From Ampullaceana balthica (lineage: Eukaryota; Mollusca; Gastropoda; Lymnaeidae), in contig CALYLW010000121.1 of assembly GCA_944989445.1 (NCBI GenBank), forward strand, positions 393,001-457,000: 64,000 nucleotides of DNA, read 5' to 3'. Positions 11,892 through 23,292 of the stretch are shown here, piece after piece (position 1 is the stretch's first letter; each line of letters starts with the position of its first letter). The position numbers and the translations under genes are program-made. The notes beneath the pieces are model-generated. The model was not told where the DNA came from, did no database searches, and saw only the letters and a list, made by a program, of their open reading frames with translations.

Positions 11892-12571
11892 TGACTAAAG
11901 CTTAACATAACATAATGTAAAATATAAATACAAAGTGGTGGCCAAGATTATTGCATCGGTTTAAATCACGCAACTCTGGTTAGAAATAAGATCTCTCCAC
12001 CCACTCACACTAATACAAAAACTTAGTTTCCAATACAAAGGGGATACGTAATGGAGAAAAAAAGTTTTTTTTTAAAAGCCGGGAGAACACAATCGATATG
12101 TGGTTGTGGATTTAACTGATCAAATTTTCCTTCACGTGATAATTTACGTTTGGATGATGAGAATAAGATCCAGGGAAAATATTAAGATCACAATGGTTTT
12201 TGTTTATATATTATTTTTTTTTAATTATTTTCTTTTAATAAGTGAAATATAGACAAACAGAAACATTGCATGGATGGAGGATTTATTGAGTTCAAAAAAG
12301 TAAATGCAACTGTTTCATGTTAGAAGCTGCCATGTTCCTCTGCTGTGTAACGACTTTCGAATTTCATTTTTCAATACATGCGGAAAATGAGTACCAGTGG
12401 GATGGAATTTAACTCCTCCTACCAACCAGGATATTGAGCTGCCAATAAATTACTTAATAGCCGATGGTTACTAAATGACAAGTTTGTTTTTCCTCGATTA
12501 AAATGTATTTGAATATTTAAAAATGATAACGGTTTTTTTTTAAAATTATTTTAACTTGACCAGTTCCTTAC
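11892..12571. other. Intron 7 sequence, nothing recognised
   Basis: AT-rich spacer between the 22-bp array and exon 7. Confidence 0.4.
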
Positions 12572-12717
12572 CAAGTCTTTTTCAATGTCCCTTTCTTGTG
12601 TCCGTAGAGGAGACAACTCATGACCATCATAATTGCTGACCTTCGACCTCCTGAGTGAGATATTAGGTATATAGCTGGAAATAAGGGACTGTCTTTGTCA
12701 AGGTAGAGAGGCTTTTC
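12572..12717 (-). CDS. PALD1: Paladin coding exon 7 (phosphatase loop)
   Basis: Residues 266-313 plus two bases of codon 314. The acceptor is aaatccag|GAA, chosen because it is the only phase-0 acceptor that keeps the exon open; nearer AG sites shift the frame. The donor is CTTG|GTAAGG. The peptide opens EKPLYLDKDSPLFPAIYL and continues ISHSGGRRSAIMMVMSCLLY, aligning with the strand, P-loop and following helix of the first phosphatase-like repeat. In the CX5R signature the Cys position is Ser285 (codon TCT at 12658-12660) and the Arg is Arg291 (AGG at 12640-12642). A Cys-based phosphatase would be inactive here. Confidence 0.88.
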
Positions 12718-13036
12718 CTGGATTTAAAAGTTGCATATGTTTAAAAGTCATTTTGTTAGATCAAGGGTTGAACAAAGGTTTCTTGGACCCCCAAGGAAAT
12801 CGTAGTTCGGGCCCCAATATTTGTTTAAAGAATTACATTAAACTATACGTGTCTACTCATTTCTAGGCGTGCAAGGCTCCTAGTCATTTCTTTGGCTACC
12901 TCGGAATCACACATGCTACTGGCTAAGACACAAATCATCTGATTTATTTTAAACCAACCTTGTGCGTAAAATGAATTCTTTACAACTACATGTATTTCCT
13001 TTTCGCGACACAAAAATGAACATCTGTTAAACTCAC
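12718..13036. other. Intron 6 (319 bp)
   Basis: Shortest intron of the paladin gene in this window. It contains no recognised repeat. Confidence 0.8.
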
Positions 13037-13112
13037 CCTAAAGTGTGATAGGAACTGATCAACTAGTTCTTCCGTGGGTAGACCCATCTCAGGTAGACAA
13101 ATTCTGTCATAC
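13037..13112 (-). CDS. PALD1: Paladin coding exon 6
   Basis: Residue 240 (split) to 265, a small exon of 76 bases ending in phase 0 at AGG|GTGAGT. The acceptor is attag|G. The peptide YDRICLPEMGLPTEELVDQF followed by LSHFR matches the YxRIxLPExGxPLE-type segment and following helix that lead into the CX5R loop of paladins. The other two frames contain stops. Confidence 0.88.
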
Positions 13113-13980
13113 CTAATGATACGATGAATGTCATTGTGGTGTTAGGTATACATTTGTACCTTTGGAATACGTAAAATTATTTAGTTCAATAAAGCTAATC
13201 CACTGATCAAAAAATCAACTTAAATGTATGAAGTACAATCGTTTAAAGACGGAAATGCATAGTTTCCTCATCATGGAGTAAAACTTACGGAACTCTAGCC
13301 AATTAATTTTTTTAATTTACCCTTTGCTCAAACTAAACACAAGTAAATATAGCATAGCATTAAGTCAGCTATATTCTCTACAGATCTCATAGCATTATGT
13401 CAGCTATATTCTCTACAGATATCATAGCATTATGTCAGCTATATTCTCTGCAGATCTCATAGCATTATGTCAGCTATATTCTCTACAGATCTCATAACAT
13501 TAAGTCAGCTATATTCTCTACAGATCTCATAGCATTTTGTCAGCTAAAGTCTCTACAGATCTCATAGCATTAAGTCAGCTATATTCTCTACAGATCTCAT
13601 AACATTAAGTCAGCTATATTCTCTACAGATCTCATAGCTTTATGTCAGCTAAAGTCTCTACAGATCTCATTTTTAAGAGAATATGTGTTTCCGTAAGTGC
13701 ACGCATTTCAACGGTACAAAACTCGATAAACCATTAAAATAAAGTTGTGATTGTCGATTCATATAATTGCTTAGATACAAAATATATATCAAGATATTTT
13801 CTAAATTTTATAACATGTATCCAATTAAAGAAATTTAGAAAATAATTACCCTGAAATATAAAAAAAAATATTTAAACCACCATCGCTTATTGACATAATT
13901 TACAATTTTTAAAAAACGTTCAATGAAATTATCGAGACCAAACTTGTTGGGACTAAATTGTTCATTGTTTCAGTTCTCAC
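13113..13980. other. Intron 5
   Basis: Holds the 35-bp minisatellite at 13356-13670; the remainder is AT-rich without features. Confidence 0.8.
13356..13670. repeat. 35-bp minisatellite, 9 copies
   Basis: Unit agcattatgtcagctatatt then ctctacagatctcat; 315 bases are exactly nine units. Variants tattctct/aaagtctct alternate. In intron 5. Confidence 0.97.
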
Positions 13981-14144
13981 CCCAGGGACTTATTGGAGAA
14001 CGACTCCCTGGCATAGACCTCAGCTGACAACAAAATGTCTTCCTCAAACTCCACCTTCCTCATGTGTGGCTCATGCTGAAGTTTGTCCAGGCTGTCGTAG
14101 AAATAGAAGACGAACTCATCCTCTATGCCGGCAAGGGAAACAAT
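13981..14144 (-). CDS. PALD1: Paladin coding exon 5
   Basis: Residues 186-239 plus two bases of codon 240. The acceptor is ttgttcag|ATT and the donor GGG|GTGAGA style (CTGGG|GTGAGA). The peptide has FVFYFYDSLDKLQHEPH and an acidic segment VEFEEDILLSAEVY; it corresponds to the linker between the IRKE helix and the LPE loop of paladin. The two leftover bases GG plus the first base G of exon 6 make Gly240, so the junction is coherent. Confidence 0.88.
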
Positions 14145-14395
14145 CTGAACAAAAAGGCGAAATTAGTATCAAGTTTGTGTGTGCCTTATTATTATTTTTT
14201 TCCATTTTTTATGTGTGCTTGATTATGAAGTATGTCTTAAATTTCTATTCAAATGTCTTGTTTGTATTCAAATAATCTCAAATAATTCGTTTTCTCGATA
14301 CTCTCCCTAATCTGAGAATCGAATATTTTTGGACAAATTCTACACATTTATTTTTCTAAATTAATTGAACATTATATTATTGTATCTGTGACAGA

Positions 14396-14752
14396 CGCTC
14401 CTTCTATGCAGAAGATTATTGCGTACTACGCTTATCTATGATTTGTGTCTAGACCTGCATTGTTATTAGAGTTTTAAATTTTCATTAAAATGTTGGTTTT
14501 CTTGGTTTCTTCAGGCAACCAATTCCACGCCCGAATTCCGGACGGGAAGAACGAGAATTTGTATGTGTTTGTTCTTGCATAAATAATAAGAAAGGTGTTT
14601 TTATCCTTATGTCTATCTGGTGGTTGTATTAAGTTATCTTTGCGTTGTATTTCTAAATTAGAATTAATTGCTTTATGTATAATTACTACTTTACTCTTGG
14701 ATCTTCTATCCTCTGGTGTTTCAAGGTTTACTAATTTAACTAATGGTGTTAT
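14396..14752 (-). mobile_element. 3' end of a non-LTR retrotransposon (CR1/L2/jockey-like)
   Basis: Reading on the minus strand, a C-terminal reverse-transcriptase-protein fragment (see 14474-14752) is followed by a 3' UTR that contains acacaaatcatagataagcg and CGCAATAATCTTCTGCATAG then AAGGAGCGTCTGT. That UTR end is the same as the tail of the tRNA-derived SINEs at 4944 and 58019. Confidence 0.75.
14474..14752 (-). pseudogene. LINE ORF2 C-terminal fragment
   Basis: About 90 codons open to a TAA at 14474-14476. The peptide has LETPEDRRSKSKVVIIHKAI early and YKFSFFPSGIRAWNWLPEE near its end. The pattern 'RR..K......(K/N)......' followed by Y(K/N)xSFFPxxIRxWNxLP is typical of the extreme C-terminus of CR1/L2/jockey-type ORF2 proteins. 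An upstream in-frame stop and loss of all catalytic domains make it a 5'-truncated remnant. It sits in paladin intron 4. Confidence 0.78.
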
Positions 14753-14919
14753 TTAATTCACAACAAGCAATTACACATGTAACAACATTGCAACAAAGCT
14801 AAATGCAAGCGCTTAGTTATTTAAAGCTTTTAAAAACAATCCATTAACCACTCACGCATACGGAATAATGGCGAACTATTCATGTAATTAAACAGTAAAT
14901 TTCTTTTAAAAACCCTTTA

Positions 14920-15526
14920 AAAAAAACAAGTTATTTACTATAAATCCTTTATATACGAGACATAACTAAAAGAATGCATCGCACGACAATCCAAAAATGC
15001 AAAATTTTAGTTATGTATCAAATATATAAAGTATAAAGGATTTATAGTAAGAACAAAACTTCTACAGTCTGCCTGCTAAATTTCAGCTCGATTTGATCAC
15101 GGGAAAAGTGTTATAAAACATGTTTAATATAGTGCGCATCGTGAGACAGATAAACAATTAATAGCATTTATATTTACAGATCGGTAATATAATTTTGAAA
15201 ACTATCGTAATTATAATACGCACTGCACAGCGCAACATAAAAGTATTAAAAAGGTCGTTCAATATAATATGCACCGTGACACTCTCGCACAAAAATTAAC
15301 ATGCTATATAGAGATAAATAGAGATAATTTAAAAATTTATTAATTAAATTACAGTACATTCGATCGATTTGAAATTTTGATACATCATTTTTATCATTGG
15401 CACGAGTCTGCCTGCAAAATTTCAGCTCGCTAGCTTACGAGGAAAAGAGTTAAAAATCAATCCAAAGTTTTTTTCGGCATTCAAGCAAGGCCTCAGACAC
15501 CATGAATTAATATAAAGGATTTAAAC
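14920..15526 (-). repeat. Family A/B repeat, reverse copy B1
   Basis: Starts near actataaatcctttatatac gagacataac and ends gaattaatataaaggattt. Block order is that of family A reversed, with AAATCCTTTATAT replacing AAATCCCTTATAT. It carries 'ataatacgcac' motifs shared with copies at 29.8 and 34.4 kb, plus an internal second copy of the terminus at about 15035. Confidence 0.75.
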
Positions 15527-15757
15527 ATTTATTGCATTGTGCGTAAATATCAAGCCCTTATAACACAAATTTAACACTTGTACTATTGTGTCATTTTAAC
15601 AATAAAATCAGTAGTCAAGTTTTATGAATGGCCTCCCTGAAGACCTGGTCATTGATTCTTATTTTTTTAAAATTTAAGTGCTTCATGAATCTTACAGGAA
15701 ACCAGAGCTGATTAAACAGATATGGCATTAAATGCTGGATTATTTAAAATTATATAT

Positions 15758-17036
15758 ATACTAGCGTATCACCCGTCAAAAATGACGGACGTTTTTTTTA
15801 GGGCGCCTAAGGCGCCGACCTTTTTCAAAAGCCCAACTAACTTGTCCTTGTTTGATAAATACGAAATATTAAACTTTCTTTCATGCACACGAAGTATTTT
15901 ATAATAAGGGTTGTAAGGCGCCTACGGCGCCACCTTTGTTTTTTTATTTTATAATTAACCATCATCAAATCCTCTTTTTACATTGATCCCTTTTCCAAAA
16001 TTAAAATATCAGCGAAAACAATGACGTTATATATTTTTTACAGCGCATATTTAATTTGCACACCTTTTGATGCATTGGTGCAGTAATTTGGTGCACTGCT
16101 TTCTAAAATTAGTAGCGCCACGGACAGACTGACACTACTTGCGTGACAATTGCAAATTATATATTATATATTTACGCTCAATTATCGCTGAGACCTAACG
16201 CTGAGGGACATCACTCTGCTTTTTTTTTAATTTTGCGTTGTAAGCAGTGCTGATTAACTCAAATAGTTATTTTTTGGTGCAGTAATTTGGTGCGCTGCTT
16301 TCTAAAATTAGTTTAAAAATCGTGTGGTGATTAGCACTGTAAAAATTATTATATAAATGCTTTGTTTAATTTTCAGGAATATTTCGTATTTATCATACAA
16401 GGATAAGTTACTTGGGCTTTTGACCAAACAACAAAAAAAAAGAAGAAGTGGGCGCCGTAGGCGCCCTACAACCTCTATTTTAAATTACTTTGTGTACATT
16501 TAAGGTAGTTTAATATTACGTATCTATCATACAAGGACAAGTTTGTTGGGCTTTTGAAAAAAGCAGGCCACGGCGCCACAGCACAACCTAGTATATTGTT
16601 GATATTAACTCTCAATTATGAAGCCTAACGCTAAGGGACATCACTCTGCTTTTTTTTTAATTGGATAATCAGTTTGGTTTCCAGATTAACATTAAACACC
16701 CTCCACACTATTATTAATAATTGAACTATTTCATGCGGACGTTCGATAAGAGTTATTTTTGGTGCAGTAAATTGGTGCGATGCTTTCTAAAATTTCTCAC
16801 CGTAAAAAGATATTATATGACGTCATTGATTTAGGTCATATTTTAAATTTGGAAAAGGGAACGATGTAAAAAGAGGATTTGAAGATTGTTAATTATAAAA
16901 TACTTTGTGTACATTTCAGGAATATTTCGTATTTACCATATAAAGATAAGTTATTTGGGCTTTTGAAAAAGGTGGGCGTCGAAGCGCCCTAAAAAAGTGG
17001 GCGCCGCAGGCGCCACTGCGCCGCAGCACAACCTAG
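15758..17036 (+). repeat. Family C repeat cluster with GCGCC palindromes
   Basis: Begins actagcgtatcacccgtc and ends gcacaacctagt. It contains three recurring modules: CTAACGCTAAGGGACATCAC, TTGGTGCAGTAATTTGGTGC with GCTGCTTTCTAAAATTAGT, and AGGAATATTTCGTATTTATC leading to GGGCGCCGTAGGCGCC. The modules occur two or three times each in this cluster, so it is probably several copies or a composite. No coding frame was recognised. Related copies are at 25.5 and 59 kb. Confidence 0.7.
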
Positions 17037-17243
17037 TATTTTTATATTCATTTAAAGAAGTCTTTTACGATGTTTTGTAGTTTGCGAATTAGTTTCGTTT
17101 AAATTCAATAACTCAAAAGTTGTCTTTGGTTTTAAGAAACGGTGTCTCAAACTTTGAAAAGACCCCAATTCTGAAATTACAATGACCTTTGCTTGCCGAG
17201 AGCCAGTTTACAAGCGATTTTATTGGCACTAGACGTCTCTAAC
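17037..17243. other. Intron 4, 3' end
   Basis: Short AT-rich stretch between the family C cluster and the donor of exon 4 on the minus strand. Confidence 0.6.
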
Positions 17244-17408
17244 CTCTTTCCGTATGCACGACTCGATGTGGTCACAACTGTCCTTGGTGTCACCCATCAT
17301 GACCATATTGTGGATGTGGCCCTGATGGCGGACTGAATAAGGGACGTAATCATCATCCACCCTTTGGAATAGCACCGGTTCACTGCGCAGGTTCAGCAGC
17401 AAGATTTC
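17244..17408 (-). CDS. PALD1: Paladin coding exon 4
   Basis: Residues 131-185, 55 codons, phase 0 at both ends. The acceptor is tctttcacag|GAA and the donor GAG|GTTAGA. The peptide EILLLNLRSEPVLFQRVDDD followed by YVPYSVR is the diagnostic paladin strand-loop (LxLRxEPVLF, then an acidic stretch and a YxPYxxR motif). It ends in the helix HIESCIRKE, matching the family's conserved IRKE helix. This is the strongest single exon for the orthology call. Confidence 0.92.
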
Positions 17409-17474
17409 CTGTGAAAGATGCGAAAGATCGATCACATTTAATTTCACTACATTAATTATTTTAAAATCCTAGAA

Positions 17475-17727
17475 TGAAAATGAGAGAAGTACATGACAAT
17501 CCTGAGAAAAGACACCAACAGGGAAGATCAAGCACCCGGATGGAACACACAGGGAAAACGTCGAAGAGGAAGAACCAAGAAATCATGAAGATGTAGCGTT
17601 TTGGGTGAGGCAAAGATAATAGGGAGGAATTTTGGAATACTTGTAGGAGACCGTGAAAAGTGCATGGCTTTGACTGAGGCCTTATGTTCCGAAAGGAACT
17701 TAAAGGAAAAATTATGATGATGTTAAA
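17475..17727 (+). mobile_element. 3' end of an RTE/CR1-type LINE, broken
   Basis: A plus-strand frame at 17548-17588 reads TQGKRRRGRTKKS and is cut by stop codons. PQGKRKRGRPK is a widespread motif near the C-terminus of LINE ORF2 proteins, followed there by a W-R-x-L..LC segment; degraded matches to that follow here in another frame. It ends in ATGATGATG-like simple sequence. It is a truncated, frameshifted remnant. Confidence 0.6.
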
Positions 17728-19256
17728 ATAATAATAATGTTAATAATAATAAAGATACTAATACAAAATGCAAAATAATTTTTATTAGCCTAAAATAATT
17801 GCAGCGGATCAGGGAACAAATAAATATTCCAGATACAATGGGATCGATTGGGTTGGGGATTTCAATTTGCAAATGTTACACTTTATGTTCCGCTTAGAGA
17901 TGATTGTTTGGGAGACTTAAGTGCTTATAAATAGGTTCATACCATTTTCACCTTAATAAGTTTTGTGGTTGTCATTTTTTAATTAAACATTAACCGTATC
18001 ACTGTATAGTGAGGGGGAAAAAGAATTGCTTGAGAATGTAAATTTAAATTCAGTTTTTATTTATTTTTTTATATCGTCTGTTTTGATGCCATCAAGGAAA
18101 GAAAACAAACAAGTTTTTTTGTGTGCACAAACCCATTTAGGAAAAAATTGACGGCAACAAGAGAACTTCTCTGTTTAAAAAGTATGTGGACGTTCCATTC
18201 TTAAATGCAAACAATGGCCCGGGGGGGGGGTAAAATAAATTCAATTTTTAAAAAAAACTAAATAATGCCATCAAGTAACTGGAAGCCACGGAAGCAGGTC
18301 AGGCCGTGCTTGGTTAGAGTCACCGTGACAAGGAACTGAGACCCCTAGCGTGACAGGACCTTCGTCACGTAACACCGTTCAGCAAAGGGAAGTACACTAT
18401 ACCTCTGCGCTACTGTGTTTAAAGTACACAATCGTTCATCAAAGGGAAGTATACTATACCTCTGCACTACTGTTATTAAATGTGTAGCATAAAAAATATA
18501 AAAATAGAACAATACCCAATACTTTTCTTTCAGGCTATTTCCTTTAATGTGAAAAATGCATCTACCATCTATCTCACACTGTTTACAAATATTACGGAAA
18601 TAACTGTTTCATACTAATTATGTAGAAAACATCGCCTAATATCGCGTAAACTCGTAAACATTTGTTACATTTTATTTGACATAATTTTGTTTTGGAAACA
18701 TTTACTGGGGAAATTGTGAATGCTTGATAAATTAATTTAGATTGTAACACTTCACAATTTTTATTTCAAAATGAATAATGTTCTAACAATCGGTAAACTA
18801 TCGCTACAATAGATGACCAAAGAATAATTAATTATAACGTCTCTATAAATTCATACAATCGTATTTGGTGTGGATTATTTTCATTTGTTTCACTGGACTT
18901 TCCTAAAGATGAAATGAATATGAGGTGTAAAGGGAATTATGATTAATATAGTTCAAAGACGTAATTTTTTTTAATGGTGGCGTAATTGGTATTCTTTTGT
19001 CAATTAACTTAAGCAGATGGGAACCTCTTGCATTGCAGCCCTATTGTATTGAAGGCTCTTGATAGTTTTCAATAATCACTGCAATAATTCACCAGGTATT
19101 AAATTATTCTAGTAGCTGGGGTTAACTAATATATGTATATGATTTATAAATAAAATTATGGGTTTAAAGCTTCACACGAGAAAATAAAAGGAAAAATTGT
19201 GATGCAGCCAGAACTGAAAAAAGACAACTTTGCAAGTGCATATCTATGTAACAGGA
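17728..19256. other. Intron 3 sequence, largely unrecognised
   Basis: A unit of about 51 bases containing AAAGGGAAGTA(C/T)ACTATACC is duplicated at about 18376-18475. A G-run lies at 18220. Otherwise AT-rich with no features. Confidence 0.45.
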
Positions 19257-19679
19257 TATATAAACAGTGGCGTAGCGAGGGGGGGGCAGGGGGACATATT
19301 TCCCCAGGCGCCACATTAGGGGGCGCCAAAATGAGTATTAAAACTCATTAGTTAATTTTATTTTGGTGTAAACTATTGTATCCCAAATACGTTTGCAAGA
19401 TTCAATTTTGGAGCTCCGAAAATATCTTCATTACAAACCAGTTGGTAAGCCTGATTTAGGCGCCCCCATTGAGCGTTAAGGGGCGCCATTCTACTCATAA
19501 ATAAATGACACATCCACAATGAAGAATTGCTTATGGCGTTTAAAAAAAATTAATTGTGAGTTGCTGGGAGTGAGACTAGGGGAGCAGTAAGAGGCAAAGG
19601 CGATTCTATTAATAGAACAGACAGAGATGACACTAAAAGCAACCAAAATGACCAAGACAAGAAAAGGAGTGGCTTAAAG

Positions 19680-20957
19680 CAGTGGTTCTCAACCTGCGGT
19701 CTGCGGAGCAATAGTGGTCCGCGAAGATGTGCCTGGTGGTCCGCGAGCAAAGCATGAAATTTACGCACTGTATGATTCATCAAGAAAGACTAGCAAGTAA
19801 AACGCAGACTTAAAATATATTTTTGATCTGGCCTAAATAGTTTTTAAATTTTATCAAGGCTCGTCTATTAAATTCTGTCTCTTTGATTTCTTATGTTCGA
19901 ATATGAATCTTGAACATTAACAGTTACTGATGTATACTGAAGTTCGCTGGTTATCAGACTGTTTGAATAACGTGATGACGTAAGAGAGTTTCTTGTAGAA
20001 AAAACTCAAAGCTTGTTGATCATTTGAACCATAGCTTATGGGTTGCTGTTCTGGCTTATTTGGCTGAAATTTTTGAAGAACTCAATAAACTTAATTCAAC
20101 TCGGCAAGGAAAGCAGACACATTTAATTACTCTCAGTGACAAAGTGTCTGCTTTTACGAAAAATCTTGATCTTTGGAAAAGAAGATTATTTCAAGGTACC
20201 TTTGAGATGTTTGATCAATTGTACGAAACCACCGAGAAACCAGAAAATGCTAGAAATAAATAAACAAACTGTTGATAAATTTGATTTCTGGTCATATTCA
20301 ATCAATGCAGAACCAATTTAAATTCTACTTTTGTGATTTTTAACGTTCAGTGGTTTTTCGTGGGTGTCCAGACCTAATCTCGCACACATTCACTCATCAA
20401 ATAAAAAAATGACCACCATCGTAATTAAACCAATTCATTGAACTGACTAGCGATACCACTTTGAATATGTTGCATCAGAAAGTGGGCTTAATGAAATTTT
20501 GAGTACTCCTAACTGTCTCAGCTAGCTTTTAAAATACGTTTACCCTTTGCAACTTTGTGAAAGTGGATTTTCTGCATTGCTTACAATAAAAACAAAACAT
20601 CGTTCGTACTAAATAAACTAATATGGCAGTCTTTTTAATACAAACTACTGTTTATGACTTAAAGTTTTTTTTATAGTAAGCAAGTAGAATTAAATAAGAA
20701 GACTATGAGACTAATATAAATGACATTTGTTCGTTACAAAAGAAAGCCATTACAATATTGTTTTTGGAGCACGCAAATCGTAGCATATTAGTATAGTTTT
20801 ACTAACTAACATGTATATTACTTATAGCTAGCTATATACACAGTATAATTATATTTAACTTTCCAGCACGGCAGTAGCACGATTTTTAGTAGTGGTCCGT
20901 AGCTAAGACACACATTTTTCAAGTGGTTATTGAATCTCAAAAGGTTGAGAACCACTG
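19680..20957 (+). mobile_element. Nested hAT (Charlie/ZBED5-type), degenerate
   Basis: Termini CAGTGGTTCTCAACC and GGTTGAGAACCACTG are perfect 15-bp inverted repeats, with near-identical 8-bp flanks gcttaaag and gcttacag. It is inserted within the left part of the ZMYM-type hAT, so it is the younger insertion. Transposase fragments inside it are of the ZBED5/SCAND3 type. Confidence 0.93.
19929..20610 (+). pseudogene. hAT transposase remnant (ZBED5/SCAND3-like)
   Basis: Three blocks in different frames. YTEVRWLSDCL (about 19930-19965) matches the TEVRWLS motif of this transposase group. LAYLAEIFEELNKLNSTRQGK and the following SAFTKNLDLWKRRL (20050-20200) match the LADIFxxLNxLNxxLQGK...KxxLWxxRL region. 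LCESGFSALLTIKTKHR (about 20550-20600) matches the C-terminal dimerisation region (CE.gFSaL..iKtK.R). Stops and frameshifts separate the blocks and the catalytic core is missing. Confidence 0.82.
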
Positions 20958-21093
20958 GCTTACAGAATAGTTAATTCGCGTCCCTTTGCTGCATGCTGTG
21001 ACTCTTTAAAAAATTACTTCCCCAATCCCTCTGTGGAGGGAGTAAAGTGGGGGAGAGGAGGGAAGGTCTCTCCTCTCACGGGCTTCCGTCGGT

Positions 21094-22770
21094 ATGTCAA
21101 AGCAAGTTGGATTCCTTTCATATGAAACAGCAGACACCGCCTCTCTTTCCTGTCTCTCTGTGATCAAACTTGTTGCTCAATATGATCCACTGTTAGAAAA
21201 ACACCTACAACATGCCCGAGATAATCCAGGTTCAGTATCTTATTTATCACCGGAAATCCAAAATGAATTTATCCACCTACTTACATCGACTGTAAGGAAT
21301 CAGCTGTTGAGTGAAATCAGAAAAAAACAAGTACTACGGTATCTTACTTGACTCAACATTCGATCTAGGACACTGGGAACAGTTTTCTCAAGTCATCAGA
21401 TTTGTGGATGTTGATTTTCAAACTAAAAAAGTAACCATCAAAGAATCATTTTTAGGTTTTGTACAGATACATTCCAAAGACGCAGCAAACCTGCTTGAAA
21501 GAGTTATCGTAGAAAAACTGGAATCTAATAGCATACCACTAACCGACTGTCGGTCACAATGTTATGACAATGCTGCTGTAATGACTGGGCATATATCCGG
21601 CCTTCAACAGCGAAATATGTGCCAGAAATCACAGAGCATTGTGCATCAACTGTGACAACCACAGCTTAAACTTAGCAAGAGTACACTCAACTAAACAGGA
21701 TCCAGTTACTATCACGTTTTTTTGGAACAGTTGAAAGTATAAATTTTTGTTTTCTCTCGTTCAACAACTCGTTGGGAAGAATTAAAAAGAGTTGTGCCAA
21801 TCACAATGAAGAGGGAGTCTGAAACACGTTGGAGTGCACGATCAGAAGCTGTTAAAGCTATTTATGAGGACTAGATGAACTGGTAGGGCGGTTGGAAAAA
21901 TTATTAGAACATACAAATATGACGCCTGACACTAGATGTGATGCAGAAGCTTTGCTGGTAGGTATATTAAACTTTAACTTCCTAGTTTTGTTAAATTTCT
22001 GGAACATCATACTTGGGAAAATTGATTGTGTCCAGAAACGGTTGCAGAATCCTACTGTGAATTTCAAGGAAGCAGCATCTGATCTTGAATCGCTTGAGTC
22101 AGAAATTGTCAACATTCGTGATAATTTGAGCCAGGTTGCGGTAGACAATGGAAAAGAAGATACACAACTTTGGGAATCGAGGTTGACAGAAGGATTAAAC
22201 GACATCGGAGGATGCCTGGAGAATTAACAAGAGATGCAGGACTTTCTGCAGAAGAAGAAATTTCACATGATATGAACAGCGTAATTGATAGACTCCAAAA
22301 AGAGATATCTATACGGTTTTTACGTCTAAAAAACCTAAACAACAAATTTGGATTTTTATTAGACGTAAAAACTCTTCTTGCTGAGACAAAAGTCGATACA
22401 CTTCGTTAAAATTGCTTAGATTTTGCTAATTTCTACGACACTGACGTCAATGGTCACGAATTGTGCACAGAAACCGGAGACTGAAAAATGCTGCTCAGTA
22501 ACCGGGCTGAAGTTCTACCGAAAACTCCTTTGGATCTTCTTGGTTTTTATTGTTTCATATGGAGATGACGTATTTCCGAATCTGCGCATTTCACTACAAA
22601 TACTTCTAACAATTGCTGTTTCAACTGAAACTGTGAGCGGTCCTTCAGCAAACTGAAGCTTATTTTGTCTTATTTACGTGCTTCAATGGGACAAGATCGT
22701 ATGAGTGATCTTGCACTCTTTGCATCGAAAGAGAAACACTTGAGAATATTAATTTTGACAACGTGATTAA
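21094..22770 (+). pseudogene. ZMYM1-like hAT transposase remnant
   Basis: Frames starting at 21094, 21311, 21892 and 22170 each continue the same protein after frameshifts. Blocks include ETADTASLSCLSVIKLVAQY, YYGILLDSTFDLGHWEQFSQ then VIRFVD, FLGFVQIHSKDA and CYDNAAVMTGHISGLQQR (the YDN.A.M.G...G.Q motif of the DDE core), and at the end LRISLQILLTIAVS then LKLILSYLRASMGQDRMSDL (the dimerisation region, normally ..NL..ALRILLTIPVS....SFSKLKLIK.YLRS.M.Q.RLS.L). It is broken by at least three frameshifts and is inactive. Confidence 0.85.
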
Positions 22771-23292
22771 CGAGTTTGCGCCATTCAAAGCAAGGAGGAT
22801 CAATTTGTTGTAGACTATGTCTATTCGTGTCATGTATAATTGATATAGTTTTTTTTTCAAATAAATTGCTTTACAACCGTATAGAGAAATATTAGTCTGT
22901 ATTCTATTTCATTAAAATACCAAATACTTCGAAAATGAACCATATAAACCGTAAAATTTCAATTTTAAATTTATTTTGGGGTGGTGGGCGCTCAGTGAGC
23001 CCCCAGAATCTTTCGGTCCGACAAGGGGCGCAGATTTTGTCTCATGTCCCCGGGCGCACATGACCCTAGCTGCGCCACTGTATATAACATCTAAATTCTT
23101 TTCAATACTTTAAGATTTCATGAATATCATATCCACAATCAATACATCGTTATCACAAGATAGAAAAGCACAAAATAACGTGTCTATTTCATGCAGATGA
23201 TAAAGTGTATGGTTATTTTACAAACTTAGAATGGCGAACGAATACTTTGTAACAACACGATATTATGTCTTATATATATCGCTTGAACAGAC

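Larger units (their letters stand above)
19265..23080 (+). mobile_element. ZMYM1-type hAT transposon, degenerate
   Basis: Terminal inverted repeats CAGTGGCGTAGCGAGG (left) and, reversed, CAGTGGCGCAGCTAGGG (right). The 8-bp flanks tatataaa and tatataac match at 7 of 8 positions, the target-site duplication length of hAT elements. It encodes remnants of a ZMYM1-like (DUF4371 type) transposase and hosts a second hAT at 19680-20957. It lies in paladin intron 3. Confidence 0.9.

Noticed and set aside
12572..12684. Shorter versions of paladin exon 7 using AG sites nearer the loop
   Set aside because: They shift the phase relative to exon 6 or introduce stops; only the acceptor before 12717 keeps frame and restores the expected strand before the CX5R loop.
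13958..14275. 105-codon plus-strand gene
   Set aside because: It is the antisense shadow of paladin exon 5.
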